64,000 nt of DNA from Filimonas lacunae (GCF_002355595.1 NZ_AP017422.1:186001-250000), one strand, 5' to 3'. Counted from the first letter of the stretch, positions 6,914-15,491 are shown. Notes: generated by a model not told the origin, from the letters alone. A program made the numbers and translations.

Positions 6914-8809
6914 ATGTTTCAAAATTTTATCGTTAAACAATTAAACGCAGATGCACAGGAGAGTGCTGCCCCGGCAGAGCAACCTACTGCGACAACAAAT
7001 GCACCTGTAGCTGAGCCAGTTGTAGCAACTGCTCATGATGATTTCGACTGGAGTATTGACAAGCGTAACGTGGCTCATTACTCTGCTGAAGAGCAACTGA
7101 AATACGACAAAGTTTACGAAAACACTTTCGTTCAAATCGAAGATGGTGAAATCGTAAACGGTGGTGTTGTGGCGCTGACTAAAACTGATGTTGTTATCAA
7201 CATTGGCTTTAAGAGCGATGGTCTCGTTTCTTTAAACGAATTCCGTGACTTACAGAACCTGGCAATAGGTGATACTGTAGAAGTAATGGTGGTTGAGAAA
7301 GAAGACAGGCAAGGTCACTTACACCTGAGCCGTAAACAAGCGCGTATTCACCGTGCCTGGGAAAGAATCGTTGAGGTTCATAAAACAGGTGAAGTGGTTA
7401 CCGGTACTGTTACCAGCAAAACTAAAGGTGGCTTGATCGTTGACGTATTTGGTATGGAAACATTCTTACCAGGTTCTCAGATCGACGTTAAACCTGTTAC
7501 TGACTACGATCAGTTTGTTAACAAGACCATGGAATTCAAAGTGGTTAAAGTTAACGAGGCTATCAAAAACGCAGTAGTATCTCACAAAGCTCTGATCGAA
7601 AGCGATATCGAAGCACAACGTGCAGAGATCATCAGCAAACTGGAAAAAGGTCAAGTACTGGAAGGTACTGTGAAGAACATCACCGATTTCGGTGCCTTCA
7701 TGGACCTGGGTGGCCTGGACGGTTTGTTATACATCACCGACATCAGCTGGGGTCGTATTTCACACCCGGGAGAGGTGCTGAAATTAGACCAGAAACTGAA
7801 TGTGGTGGTTCTGGATTTCGACGACGACAAACGTCGTATCAGCCTGGGTCTGAAACAATTAACTCCACATCCATGGGATGTGCTGCCTGAGTGGATCCAC
7901 GAAGGTGCTACCGTAAAAGGTAAAGTAGTTAATATCGAAGACTACGGTGCGTTCTTAGAAATTCAGCCTGGTGTTGAAGGTCTGGTTCACGTAAGTGAAA
8001 TTACCTGGGCTAACACTCCAATCAACGCTAAAGAATTCTTCAAGCTGGGTAACGAGCACGAAGCTAAAGTGGTTACTTTAGACAAAGATGCCCGTAAAAT
8101 GAGCTTATCTATTAAGCAACTGACTGAAGATCCTTGGAGCACTATTGAAACAAGGTTCCCAGAAGGAAGCAAGCACAAAGGCCTGGTTAAAAACATCACT
8201 CCATACGGTGTGTTTGTTGAACTGGAAGCTGGTATCGGTGGTATGATCCACATCAGCGACCTGAGCTGGCTGAAACGCTTCAACCATCCTTCTGAGTACA
8301 CTAAAGTTGGTGAGCAAATCGATGTTATCATCCTGAGCATTGATAAAGAAAACCGCAAACTGCAATTAGGACATAAGCAACTGGAAGAAGATCCATGGAA
8401 CACCCTGGAAGATACATTTGCTGTAGGTAGCATTCACGAAGGTACTGTTACCCGCAAAGATGAGAAAGGTGCTATTGTTCAATTACCTTACGGTTTAGAA
8501 GGTTTTGCGCCTAACCGTCACCTTGCAAAAGAAGATGGTAAGAGCGTAGGAGCTGACGAAACTGCTCAATTCATGGTGATCGAATTCGATCGTAATGAAA
8601 AGCGTATCGTTGTAAGCCATGCACGTATTTGGGAGCAAGCTGTTGCTGAAGAAAAAGAAGCAGTGAAGAAAGAAGCAAAAGTAGAAGCTGACAAAACGAA
8701 GAAGGCTGTTAAAAACATCCAGAGCAAAGTAGAAAAAGCTACTTTAGGTGACCTGGGTGCTTTAGCTCAAATCAAAGAAAAACTGAAGAAAGAAGAAGAT
8801 AACGGTTAA
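6914..8809 (+). CDS. rpsA: 30S ribosomal protein S1
   Basis: A 631-residue S1 protein made of repeated S1 RNA-binding domains, recognisable from recurring G-x-V-x-x-I-x-x-(F/Y)-G-(A/V)-F patterns (for example VKNITDFGAFMDLGGLDGLL and VNIEDYGAFLEIQPGVEGLV). S1 recruits mRNA to the 30S subunit, which matters where Shine-Dalgarno sites are rare. An Ala/Pro/Thr-rich N-terminal extension of about 45 residues and a Lys/Glu-rich C-terminal tail flank the domains. The frame is open further upstream to 6830, but the -7 promoter at 6876-6883 and homology place the start at MFQNFIVKQL. Confidence 0.96.
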   Translation: MFQNFIVKQLNADAQESAAPAEQPTATTNAPVAEPVVATAHDDFDWSIDKRNVAHYSAEEQLKYDKVYENTFVQIEDGEIVNGGVVALTKTDVVINIGFKSDGLVSLNEFRDLQNLAIGDTVEVMVVEKEDRQGHLHLSRKQARIHRAWERIVEVHKTGEVVTGTVTSKTKGGLIVDVFGMETFLPGSQIDVKPVTDYDQFVNKTMEFKVVKVNEAIKNAVVSHKALIESDIEAQRAEIISKLEKGQVLEGTVKNITDFGAFMDLGGLDGLLYITDISWGRISHPGEVLKLDQKLNVVVLDFDDDKRRISLGLKQLTPHPWDVLPEWIHEGATVKGKVVNIEDYGAFLEIQPGVEGLVHVSEITWANTPINAKEFFKLGNEHEAKVVTLDKDARKMSLSIKQLTEDPWSTIETRFPEGSKHKGLVKNITPYGVFVELEAGIGGMIHISDLSWLKRFNHPSEYTKVGEQIDVIILSIDKENRKLQLGHKQLEEDPWNTLEDTFAVGSIHEGTVTRKDEKGAIVQLPYGLEGFAPNRHLAKEDGKSVGADETAQFMVIEFDRNEKRIVVSHARIWEQAVAEEKEAVKKEAKVEADKTKKAVKNIQSKVEKATLGDLGALAQIKEKLKKEEDNG

Positions 8810-8837
8810 TCTGTTACTACTTCAATCTGAAGATACA

Positions 8838-8875
8838 GAGGCAATATCCGCAAGGATGTTGCCTCTTCTTTTTTG
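8838..8875 (+). terminator. rpsA terminator
   Basis: GAGGCAATATCC (8838-8849) pairs with GGATGTTGCCTC (8854-8865) in a 12-bp stem with one G-T pair and a GCAA tetraloop, followed by TTCTTTTTTG. A strong rho-independent terminator. Confidence 0.9.
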
Positions 8876-8898
8876 TAGTAGTATGTTGCTTAAACCTT

Positions 8899-8906
8899 TA
8901 TCTTTC
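8899..8906 (+). promoter_or_regulatory. probable photolyase promoter -7 element
   Basis: TATCTTTC matches TAnnTTTG at all but the last position, 36 bases before the photolyase ATG. A TTTG at 8872-8875 lies 23 bases upstream and could serve as the -33 element. Confidence 0.45.
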
Positions 8907-8942
8907 GGCTCTGTTACCCTGTTAAAACGTACTATGTAAACT

Positions 8943-10250
8943 ATGAAAGCAAAAGTGAATATTGCCTGGTTCAGGAGGGATTTGCGGCTTACTGATAATG
9001 CCGCATTGTACCATGCCTTGAAAAGTAGCAGGCCGGTAGTGCCCATATTTGTGTTTGATACCAATATTTTGAATGAATTGCCGGCAGCTGATAAGCGTAT
9101 AACGTTTATTTATGATGTGCTGGAAGAGATGCAGGAGCAACTGAAAGCATTGGGCAGCAGTCTGGAAGTGTATCATGGAACTCCGGAAGAGGTTTTTACA
9201 GCATTGCTGAAGAAATATGATATAGGGCATGTGTTTACGAATCATGACTATGAACAGTATGCTATAGACAGGGATGAGGCTATTGGAATTTTGCTGAAAC
9301 AGCATGGTGCTGCTTTGCATACTTACAAAGATCAGGTGATATTTGAGCGTAATGAGGTGGTGAAGGATGATGGCACACCTTATACTGTGTTTACGCCTTA
9401 CAGCCGCAAATGGAAGTCGGCGCTGACGCCTTTTTATTTATCTTCTTACCCGGCCAAAAAATATTACGACAACTTTTACCAGCAAAAAGCATACGCTCTG
9501 CCGACTTTAAAAAGTATGGGATTTGAACGTGTGGATATTGATTTTCCCGGGAAGCAGGTGAAATCGGCCCTGATTGAACACTATAAGGATACGCGTGATT
9601 TTCCGGGTATTAAAGGCACCAGTCACCTGGGGATACATTTGCGGTTTGGTACTATCAGTATCCGTCAACTGGCCCGGAAGGCGCAGGAGAAAAGTGAGGT
9701 GTTTTTAAATGAACTTATCTGGCGTGATTTCTATCATATGATATTAGCGCAGTTTGCGCATGTGCGTGCGGGAGAATCGTTTAGGCAGGACTATGACCGT
9801 ATACCCTGGCGGAATAATGAAAAAGAGTTTGAGAAGTGGTGTGCTGGCCAAACGGGTTATCCTATTGTGGATGCGGGGATGCGTGAGTTGAATACTACAG
9901 GTTTTATGCATAACCGGGTGCGCATGATCACGGCCTCTTTTTTAACCAAGCACCTGTTAATTGACTGGCGTTGGGGCGAGGCGTATTTTGCAGAAAAGCT
10001 GTTGGATTATGATTATGCGGCCAATAATGGTGGCTGGCAATGGGCGGCAGGTTGTGGTTGTGATGCTGCACCTTATTTCAGAGTCTTTAGCCCTGCCCGG
10101 CAAACGGAGAAATTTGATAAAGAGCTTACCTATATTAAAAAATGGGTGCCTGAGCTGGAAGGGTTTGAGTACCCAGCGCCCATGGTGGTGCATGAAGATG
10201 CAAGAAAGCGGGCGCTGGCTACCTATGGCAAAGTGCTTAAGAAGGGATAG
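8943..10250 (+). CDS. phrB: deoxyribodipyrimidine photolyase
   Basis: A 435-residue DNA photolyase/cryptochrome-family flavoprotein that repairs UV-induced pyrimidine dimers using light. The N-terminal antenna domain begins with NIAWFRRDLRLTDNAALYHA. The C-terminal FAD-binding domain contains LIWRDFYHMIL, TGYPIVDAGMRELNTTGFMH and GGWQWAAGCGCDAAPYFRVF, matching class I CPD photolyases. Its 3' end overlaps that of mqnD by 14 bases on the opposite strand. A cryptochrome role cannot be excluded from sequence alone. Confidence 0.93.
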   Translation: MKAKVNIAWFRRDLRLTDNAALYHALKSSRPVVPIFVFDTNILNELPAADKRITFIYDVLEEMQEQLKALGSSLEVYHGTPEEVFTALLKKYDIGHVFTNHDYEQYAIDRDEAIGILLKQHGAALHTYKDQVIFERNEVVKDDGTPYTVFTPYSRKWKSALTPFYLSSYPAKKYYDNFYQQKAYALPTLKSMGFERVDIDFPGKQVKSALIEHYKDTRDFPGIKGTSHLGIHLRFGTISIRQLARKAQEKSEVFLNELIWRDFYHMILAQFAHVRAGESFRQDYDRIPWRNNEKEFEKWCAGQTGYPIVDAGMRELNTTGFMHNRVRMITASFLTKHLLIDWRWGEAYFAEKLLDYDYAANNGGWQWAAGCGCDAAPYFRVFSPARQTEKFDKELTYIKKWVPELEGFEYPAPMVVHEDARKRALATYGKVLKKG

Positions 10251-11109
10251 TCTCATTGAATATGTTGCTGGTATTGATAGCAGTTTCGGGATGTAACTGC
10301 TGATATACCTGCAACATAGCCATAACTGCTTTTTCGCCTTCTGTGCCTAATTGCTGTGAAAAATTGTTTACATACAAATTGATGTGCTGACGCATTACAT
10401 CTTCGCTCATTTCCTGGGCGTGGGCCTTTACGTAATCAGACAATTCCTTGTGGTGATGTTGATAAGAATAGGCCAGGCTTTCTTGTATCAGTTTATCAAT
10501 GCGGGTGGTTAAAGTTTTATCTATGCTTTTACGGGCTACAATGCCACCTAAAGGAATAGGCGCTTTTATAGTGGCTTCCCAGTATTCGCCCAGATCCATT
10601 ATTTTATGCAGGCCTTTTAAATGATAGGTGAACCTGTTTTCGTGGATAATAACGCCGGCATCTACTTCTCCTGTTTTTACTGCGTCTTCAATTTCATGAA
10701 ACACTTTCAGCACTTTCTTTTTTGCATTAGGAAAGGCGAGTGAGAATAGCATGTGAGCGGTGGTGTTTTCGCCGGGAATGGCTATTGTTGGCTGATCGGC
10801 TTCGCTGTTGAACCGGCTGGCAAAGTTGGTAATATTTGCGGGATCGGCGGTAATGAGTAAGGGGCCTACGCCTTTACCCAGGGCGCCACCGCTGCTTAAT
10901 ACAGTGTATTGCTGGTAAATGAGTGGCAGCACTCCGTAGCTTATTTTAGACAAGTCCAGTTTTCCTTCCAATGCCCATTCATTGAGGGTTTGTACGTCGG
11001 CCAGCACTACTTCAAAATCCAGATCGCCGGTATCTATCTTTTTGTTGACCAATGCGTCAAAAATAAAAGTATCGTTGGGGCAGGGGCTAAATCCTAACGT
11101 CAGTTTCAT
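10237..11109 (-). CDS. mqnD: 1,4-dihydroxy-6-naphthoate synthase MqnD
   Basis: A 290-residue periplasmic-binding-protein-fold enzyme that converts cyclic de-hypoxanthine futalosine to 1,4-dihydroxy-6-naphthoate in the futalosine menaquinone pathway. The N-terminus LTLGFSPCPNDTFIFDALV and the segment KLDLSKISYGVLPLI are characteristic of MqnD. It starts one base after the stop of the mqnB remnant, so the two form an operon. Bacteroidota respire with menaquinone, and the presence of mqn genes points to lineages that use this route rather than the classical men pathway. Confidence 0.93.
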   Translation of the reverse strand: MKLTLGFSPCPNDTFIFDALVNKKIDTGDLDFEVVLADVQTLNEWALEGKLDLSKISYGVLPLIYQQYTVLSSGGALGKGVGPLLITADPANITNFASRFNSEADQPTIAIPGENTTAHMLFSLAFPNAKKKVLKVFHEIEDAVKTGEVDAGVIIHENRFTYHLKGLHKIMDLGEYWEATIKAPIPLGGIVARKSIDKTLTTRIDKLIQESLAYSYQHHHKELSDYVKAHAQEMSEDVMRQHINLYVNNFSQQLGTEGEKAVMAMLQVYQQLHPETAINTSNIFNETIPS

Positions 11110-11110
11110 A

Positions 11111-11778
11111 TCATCCTATCTTATAAAGTTTGTCAATATATTTCAGTAACACCTGGTTTAGTTCGCCAATAGCGTCTTTAATGCGCCATTTGCTTTTATC
11201 GCGTTCGCCTATATAGTTGCTGATGGCCCTTATTTGTATAAATGGCGTGTTGGTTTGGCGACATGCGTAATGCAGGGCTGCCCCTTCCATGCTTTCAATA
11301 ACAGGATTGTATTTTTTCCTGATCTGCTGAATGCGTTTTTCGCCGGTGGTAATGGTGTTGATGGTGATGGCGCTTACTTCGGGCAGCTTTAGCAGATTGT
11401 ATTGGGGCAGCCAGGGATTAGAAAGTCTCCTTTTTTCGAAGGGGGATAACCAGGTTTTTCGAGTTTGAGGTCGAAAATATCTTTCCAGCGTCCTTCCTCC
11501 TGCACACCCGTATCGGCCAGACTTTCGTCTTTTATAACCAACACTTTAGCCAGTGGCTGTGTGGTATCGAAGCATCCGGCAATGCCTGCCTGGATAATTA
11601 AATCGGGCTTTTCTTCGTAAATAAGTTTGGTAAGGGAAAAGGCTGTAGCCAGCAGGCCTACACCTCCCTGGTGGAAGGTTACATGCATGCGTTGGCTATT
11701 TCCCGTGTAAAGCGGGTCTATGCCTGCGTAAGCTGGCATCCATTCTCCTATTGTTGCCGCTGAAATTACTATGCGCAT
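11111..11778 (-). pseudogene. mqnB: futalosine hydrolase MqnB, interrupted by a single-base frameshift
   Basis: MqnB removes the base from (de-hypoxanthine) futalosine. The N-terminal frame from the ATG at 11778 reads MRIVISAATIGEW, later HQGGVGLLATAFSL and IIQAGIAGCFD, then runs to DIFDLKLEKPGYP before ending in a stop at 11389. The C-terminal half continues in a different frame: FEKRRLSNPWLPQYNLLKLP, then NPVIESMEGAALHYAC, which is the nucleosidase C-terminal motif, to a TGA at 11111-11113. One extra base in the C5 run (plus-strand G at 11441-11445) or the A6 run (plus-strand T at 11431-11436) restores one continuous frame of about 222 residues, the family length. It may be a real mutation, a sequencing error or slippage. 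Confidence 0.85.
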
Positions 11779-11824
11779 ATATAGGCAAAGGTCGTAGTAA
11801 AATAGGTATAAACGCAGAAACAGT

Positions 11825-11832
11825 TAACTTTG
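11825..11832 (+). promoter_or_regulatory. promoter -7 element for the PTPS-folE operon
   Basis: TAACTTTG, identical to the rpsA -7 element, lies 20 bases before the first PTPS start codon in the gap shared with the divergent mqnB. Confidence 0.65.
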
Positions 11833-11851
11833 CAAAAATTTTGGGAGCGAG

Positions 11852-12262
11852 ATGGTTTATCTAACCCGGCTGGAACATTTTAACGCAGCGCACAAGTTGT
11901 ATAATCCCAACTGGAGCAAAGAGCAGAATGATGCTGTGTTTGGTGTTTGCGCCAATGAGAACTGGCATGGTCATAATTTTGACCTGTATATTACTATCAA
12001 GGGTACTGTTGACCCTGATACGGGCTTTTTAATGGATGTTAAAAAGCTAAGCAAACTGGTGCAGGAGAAGGTGATTAAGAAAGTAGATCACAAGAACCTG
12101 AACCTGGATGTTGATTTTTTACGTGGTAAAATGTGCAGCACAGAAAACCTGGCAATGGGTATCTGGCATGAACTGGCTCCTCATCTGCCCGAACATGTGA
12201 AGCTGCATTGTGTTAAGTTGTACGAAACGCAGAGAATTTACGTAGAATATTTTGGTGATTAA
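11852..12262 (+). CDS. 6-pyruvoyl-tetrahydropterin synthase / 6-carboxytetrahydropterin synthase family protein (copy 1)
   Basis: A 136-residue T-fold enzyme acting on 7,8-dihydroneopterin triphosphate, the product of FolE encoded two genes downstream. Zinc-binding histidines H14 and H39/H41 (HFNAAH and WHGHN), the catalytic Cys33, the Asp79-His80 pair in VDHKNLNLD and Glu125 in LYET are all present. The spacing resembles eukaryotic PTPS more than QueD of queuosine synthesis, but the product cannot be settled by sequence. It is 13 bases from a paralogue and has its own -7 promoter element. Confidence 0.88.
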   Translation: MVYLTRLEHFNAAHKLYNPNWSKEQNDAVFGVCANENWHGHNFDLYITIKGTVDPDTGFLMDVKKLSKLVQEKVIKKVDHKNLNLDVDFLRGKMCSTENLAMGIWHELAPHLPEHVKLHCVKLYETQRIYVEYFGD

Positions 12263-12275
12263 CCTCTAATAATTC

Positions 12276-12692
12276 ATGCCTGATAACAAAGTAGCTGTAT
12301 ACAGACTAGAGCATTTTAACGCTGCACATCGCCTGCATGTTCCGGAATGGAATGATGTGAAAAATGATGCTGTGTTTGGGAAATGCAACAACGCCAATTA
12401 TCATGGGCATAACTATGAGCTGATTGTGAAGGTGGTGGGTGTGCCTGATGCAACTACCGGGTATGTGATAGATTTGAAGATACTAAGCGATATTATTAAG
12501 GAGCAGGTATTGGACAGGTTTGATCATAAAAATCTGAACCTGGACACAGCAGAGTTTAAAGAATTAAATCCTACTGCTGAAAATATCGCTGTTGTTATTT
12601 ATAATCTGTTGCGACCTTGTATAGATGCTTCATTGGATATGCAGGTGCGGCTATATGAAACACCCAGGAATTTTGTGGAATACCCGGTATAG
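12276..12692 (+). CDS. 6-pyruvoyl-tetrahydropterin synthase family protein (copy 2)
   Basis: A 138-residue paralogue of the preceding gene. It keeps every catalytic residue: H18, H43 and H45 for zinc, Cys37 in CNNANYHGHNYEL, Asp83-His84 in FDHKNLNLD, and Glu128 in LYETP. The CNNxNxHGHNY stretch is very close to animal PTPS of tetrahydrobiopterin synthesis. It lies 13 bases after copy 1 and 29 before folE. The pair has diverged well beyond a recent duplication, suggesting different products or partners (for example biopterin-like cofactor versus queuosine precursor). Confidence 0.88.
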   Translation: MPDNKVAVYRLEHFNAAHRLHVPEWNDVKNDAVFGKCNNANYHGHNYELIVKVVGVPDATTGYVIDLKILSDIIKEQVLDRFDHKNLNLDTAEFKELNPTAENIAVVIYNLLRPCIDASLDMQVRLYETPRNFVEYPV

Positions 12693-12721
12693 GCTTTTTT
12701 CTGATTTCAAATTAAACATGT

Positions 12722-13321
12722 ATGGCATATAAGAAGACAGAAGAATATGATGAGCAGGTAACGGAAGGCTTGATGAAAAGCTATAAAGACGCTTTGACCT
12801 TACTGGGTGAAGATGCTGAGCGTGAGGGGCTTTTGAAAACGCCTGAACGCATGGCTAAGGCTATGCAATATCTTACGCAAGGGTATGATTTGAACGCTAT
12901 AGATATACTAAACTCAGCCAAGTTTAAGGAAGAGGTGAGCGAGATGGTGATTGTGAAGGATATTGAATTGTACTCGATGTGTGAGCATCATATGTTGCCT
13001 TTCTTTGGTAAAGCGCATATTGCCTATATTCCTAATGGTTATATTACCGGTTTAAGTAAACTGGGCAGGGTGGTGGATGTGTATGCCCGCCGCCTGCAGG
13101 TGCAGGAAAGGTTAACCACTCAAATTCTGGAGGCGATTAAAGAAGCGTTGAACCCGCTAGGCGTGGCAGTAGTTATTGAAGCAAAACACCTGTGTATGAT
13201 GATGCGTGGTGTGCAAAAGCAAAACTCTGTTACCACTACTTCGGCTTTTGACGGCGAGTTTTTACACAATCATATTACCCGTAACGAGTTTCTGAAATTG
13301 ATTTCATCCGACCTCAGCTAG
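12722..13321 (+). CDS. folE: GTP cyclohydrolase I
   Basis: A 199-residue enzyme that opens GTP to 7,8-dihydroneopterin triphosphate, the first step of folate and pterin synthesis. Signatures include [20 protein letters not shown] (zinc-binding Cys and His), [20 protein letters not shown], and the second zinc Cys in [10 protein letters not shown]. Length is normal for the type IA enzyme. It closes a three-gene pterin operon and supplies the substrate of both upstream PTPS proteins. Confidence 0.95.
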   Translation: MAYKKTEEYDEQVTEGLMKSYKDALTLLGEDAEREGLLKTPERMAKAMQYLTQGYDLNAIDILNSAKFKEEVSEMVIVKDIELYSMCEHHMLPFFGKAHIAYIPNGYITGLSKLGRVVDVYARRLQVQERLTTQILEAIKEALNPLGVAVVIEAKHLCMMMRGVQKQNSVTTTSAFDGEFLHNHITRNEFLKLISSDLS

Positions 13322-13389
13322 AGAGGTGAGGAGGAGTATACCCCTTATTTATATGTTTGTGCAGCGGTGCGGATATAAACCAGTTACGT

Positions 13390-13397
13390 TACGTTTG
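13390..13397 (+). promoter_or_regulatory. fabD promoter -7 element
   Basis: TACGTTTG matches TAnnTTTG exactly, 19 bases before the preferred fabD ATG at 13417. It supports that start over an earlier in-frame ATG at 13357. Confidence 0.65.
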
Positions 13398-13416
13398 CAA
13401 AAAAGTTTTACATCTG

Positions 13417-14310
13417 ATGAGTAAACATGCTTATATATTCCCCGGACAGGGCAGCCAGTTCAGTGGTATGGGAAAGGCTTTGTATGAGTCTAATGCTCAG
13501 GCTAAAGACCTGTTTGAACAGGCTAATGATATTCTGGGTTTTCGTATCAGTGACGTAATGTTTACCGGAACTGATGCGGAGTTAAAACAAACGAATGTTA
13601 CCCAGCCTGCAGTGTTTTTACACTCTGTGGTAGCATATCGTACTTTAGAGAATGCGGTGCCTGATATGGTTGCCGGTCATTCTTTAGGCGAATTTTCTGC
13701 GCTGGTAGCCAACGGTGTTTTATCGTTTGAAGATGCTTTACGTCTGGTAAGCATTCGTGCTACTGCTATGCAAAAGGCCTGCGAATTAACTCCATCTACC
13801 ATGGCTGCGGTGTTAGCACTGGAAGATGCCAAGGTGGAAGAAATCTGTGCCCTGGTACAAAACGAAACTAAAGAGGTGGTTGTAGCGGCTAATTATAACT
13901 GTCCTGGCCAGCTGGTAATCAGCGGTAGCATCAGGGGCATTGATGTTGCCTGTGAAAGGCTGAAAGCGGCAGGTGCCAAGCGTGCGCTGGTATTGCCCGT
14001 AGGTGGTGCTTTCCACTCTCCTTTAATGGCTCCTGCGCGTGAAGAGTTGGCTGCTGCTATTGAAGCCACTACTTTTAACACGCCTACCTGCCCCGTTTAT
14101 CAGAACGTTGTGGCCAGTGCTGTAAGCGATGCAGCTACTATTAAGCAAAATCTGATCAGCCAGTTAACCGGCGCAGTTAGATGGACGCAGAGTGTACAGG
14201 CTATGGTGGCTGATGGCGCTACTCATTTTACAGAATCTGGTCCTGGTAAAGTGTTACAGGGATTAGTAGCAAAAATTGAGAAATCTGCTATTACTGATGG
14301 TGTTTCTTAA
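13417..14310 (+). CDS. fabD: malonyl-CoA:ACP transacylase
   Basis: A 297-residue cytoplasmic enzyme that loads malonate onto acyl carrier protein for fatty-acid synthesis. YIFPGQGSQFSGMGKALYE marks the N-terminus, GHSLGEFSAL holds the nucleophilic serine, and GGAFHSPLMAPAREEL holds the catalytic histidine. The start MSKHAYIF is supported by homology and by a -7 element between this ATG and the upstream one at 13357. fabH is encoded nearby on the opposite strand (15.5 kb), but the usual plsX-fabH-fabD-fabG cluster is not present. Confidence 0.95.
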   Translation: MSKHAYIFPGQGSQFSGMGKALYESNAQAKDLFEQANDILGFRISDVMFTGTDAELKQTNVTQPAVFLHSVVAYRTLENAVPDMVAGHSLGEFSALVANGVLSFEDALRLVSIRATAMQKACELTPSTMAAVLALEDAKVEEICALVQNETKEVVVAANYNCPGQLVISGSIRGIDVACERLKAAGAKRALVLPVGGAFHSPLMAPAREELAAAIEATTFNTPTCPVYQNVVASAVSDAATIKQNLISQLTGAVRWTQSVQAMVADGATHFTESGPGKVLQGLVAKIEKSAITDGVS

Positions 14311-14334
14311 TGTAATACCTGAATAATATTTATA

Positions 14335-14374
14335 AAAAGCGGCTGTTTCATTGAAGCAGCCGCTTTTATTTTGC
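14335..14374 (+). terminator. fabD terminator
   Basis: AAAAGCGGCTG (14335-14345) pairs with CAGCCGCTTTT (14357-14367), and the stem can extend inward to a 3-base loop. ATTTTG follows. The A-run on the left also allows function on the minus strand for the GNAT gene. Confidence 0.85.
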
Positions 14375-14448
14375 GCAGATATAATCAGTATTAAATTGCA
14401 TCTGATGTGATGCGCCAAGAGGAACTTATAGTTTTACAAGGCTGCCGG

Positions 14449-14919
14449 TTACACATTCACACTACAATTCACCCATTCTCCATCGAAGCTGGCGTTGAGC
14501 TTTTTGTAGAAGTTAATAGCGGGTTCGTTCCAATCTAACACCTGCCATGCAATGGCGGCTAAGCCGCGGGCTTTAGCTTCGGCAAACAGTTGCTCAAACA
14601 GCATGGCTCCTACGCCTTTACCACGCCATGATTCGGTCACCAACAGATCTTCCAGGTACATACGCTGCCCTTTCCAGGTGCTGTACCGGATATAGTAAAG
14701 GGCAAAGCCTATAATGTGTAGTTCTGGGCTGCCGGCAGTTACCGGGGCTTCGGCTACAAAAGCCCACCACACGGGGTTGGGGCCAAAGCCGCTTTCTTCA
14801 AAATGTTCCAGGGTAACGGTTACTTCCTCCGGAGCTTTTTCAAATAACGCAAGTTCATTCACTAATTCCATCAGCCGCGGACAATCTTCTTTCCTGGCTC
14901 TGCGTATTGTTATTGTCAT
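14449..14919 (-). CDS. GNAT-family N-acetyltransferase
   Basis: A 156-residue single-domain acetyltransferase using acetyl-CoA. The N-terminus ITIRRARKEDCPRLMELVNE, the segment LALFEKAPEEVTVT, and the acetyl-CoA loop around SWRGKGVGAMLFEQL (Q/R-x-x-G-x-G/A type) are visible. The LALFEKAPEEV region resembles spermidine/spermine acetyltransferase-like members, but the substrate is not determinable. It starts 22 bases after the DUF2147 gene, so the two are probably co-transcribed. Confidence 0.85.
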   Translation of the reverse strand: MTITIRRARKEDCPRLMELVNELALFEKAPEEVTVTLEHFEESGFGPNPVWWAFVAEAPVTAGSPELHIIGFALYYIRYSTWKGQRMYLEDLLVTESWRGKGVGAMLFEQLFAEAKARGLAAIAWQVLDWNEPAINFYKKLNASFDGEWVNCSVNV

Positions 14920-14941
14920 TATTGCAAATTAGTGATTTTGC

Positions 14942-15382
14942 TTATTCTGCCAGCGTCCATATACTGGAGCGACTGAGCAAAGAGAAGCCACAGATAAAGC
15001 CTTTGAGTTTGAGTTCTTTGCCGTTAACCGTAAGTTTACCGCAATAGGTTTTACCACTTTTAGGGTCGTAAACGGTGCCGTCTTCAAATATGTTACTATC
15101 GTCTTTGTCTTGCGTAAAGGTTTTTAAAATCACGAAGTTGAGGAGTGGAACATTGCGCTGGTTTTCTTTGGGGTTTTTCACATCGGTGCGTGGTTTACCG
15201 TGTTCATCAACAGGCTCCTGCAGCCAGACTATTTTTCCGTAGTATTTGCCATCTACGGCTTTGTAAATCTGGATTTTGGAAGTTTTTTCAGCGTTAAACC
15301 ATATACGTTCTATCGATGCTTTCTGAGCCAGGGCGGTGAAACAGATGCCGTAGGTAAGCAATGTGGCGATTATTTTTTTCAT
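14942..15382 (-). CDS. DUF2147 exported protein
   Basis: A 146-residue protein with a signal peptide (MKKIIATLLTYGICFTALA, cleavage near residue 19). The mature domain fits the DUF2147 family: it opens with an IERIWFN segment and contains KIQIYKAVDGKYYGKIVWL, later DGTVYDPKSGKTYCGKL and LKGFICG. The family is a small beta-barrel-like domain of unknown function, found in periplasmic proteins of many Gram-negatives. It is followed by the GNAT gene. Confidence 0.82.
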   Translation of the reverse strand: MKKIIATLLTYGICFTALAQKASIERIWFNAEKTSKIQIYKAVDGKYYGKIVWLQEPVDEHGKPRTDVKNPKENQRNVPLLNFVILKTFTQDKDDSNIFEDGTVYDPKSGKTYCGKLTVNGKELKLKGFICGFSLLSRSSIWTLAE

Positions 15383-15430
15383 ATTAACAGGCTTTCTCTT
15401 TCTAAGTTACTGTTTTTAGTGTCTATAGCC

Positions 15431-15467
15431 ATAAAAAAAGCGGCTATTACCAGGTGTAATAGCCGCT
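15431..15467 (-). terminator. fabH terminator
   Basis: On the minus strand, AGCGGCTATTAC and GTAATAGCCGCT (15439-15467) form a 12-bp perfect stem with a 5-base loop, followed by a run of seven T (plus-strand A at 15433-15439). It ends the fabH transcript. Confidence 0.88.
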
Positions 15468-15491
15468 AATAATGTGTTAAGTTCTATTTGT

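Noticed and set aside
7987-8433. 148-codon minus-strand frame inside rpsA
   Set aside because: Antisense shadow of the repeated S1 domains; composition has no protein-like pattern.
11431-11445. Programmed -1 ribosomal frameshift in mqnB
   Set aside because: The zero-frame codons at the A6 run are AAA AAA preceded by G, not a standard X-XXY-YYZ heptamer, and no stimulatory stem was found just downstream. Single-base loss or transcriptional slippage is more likely.
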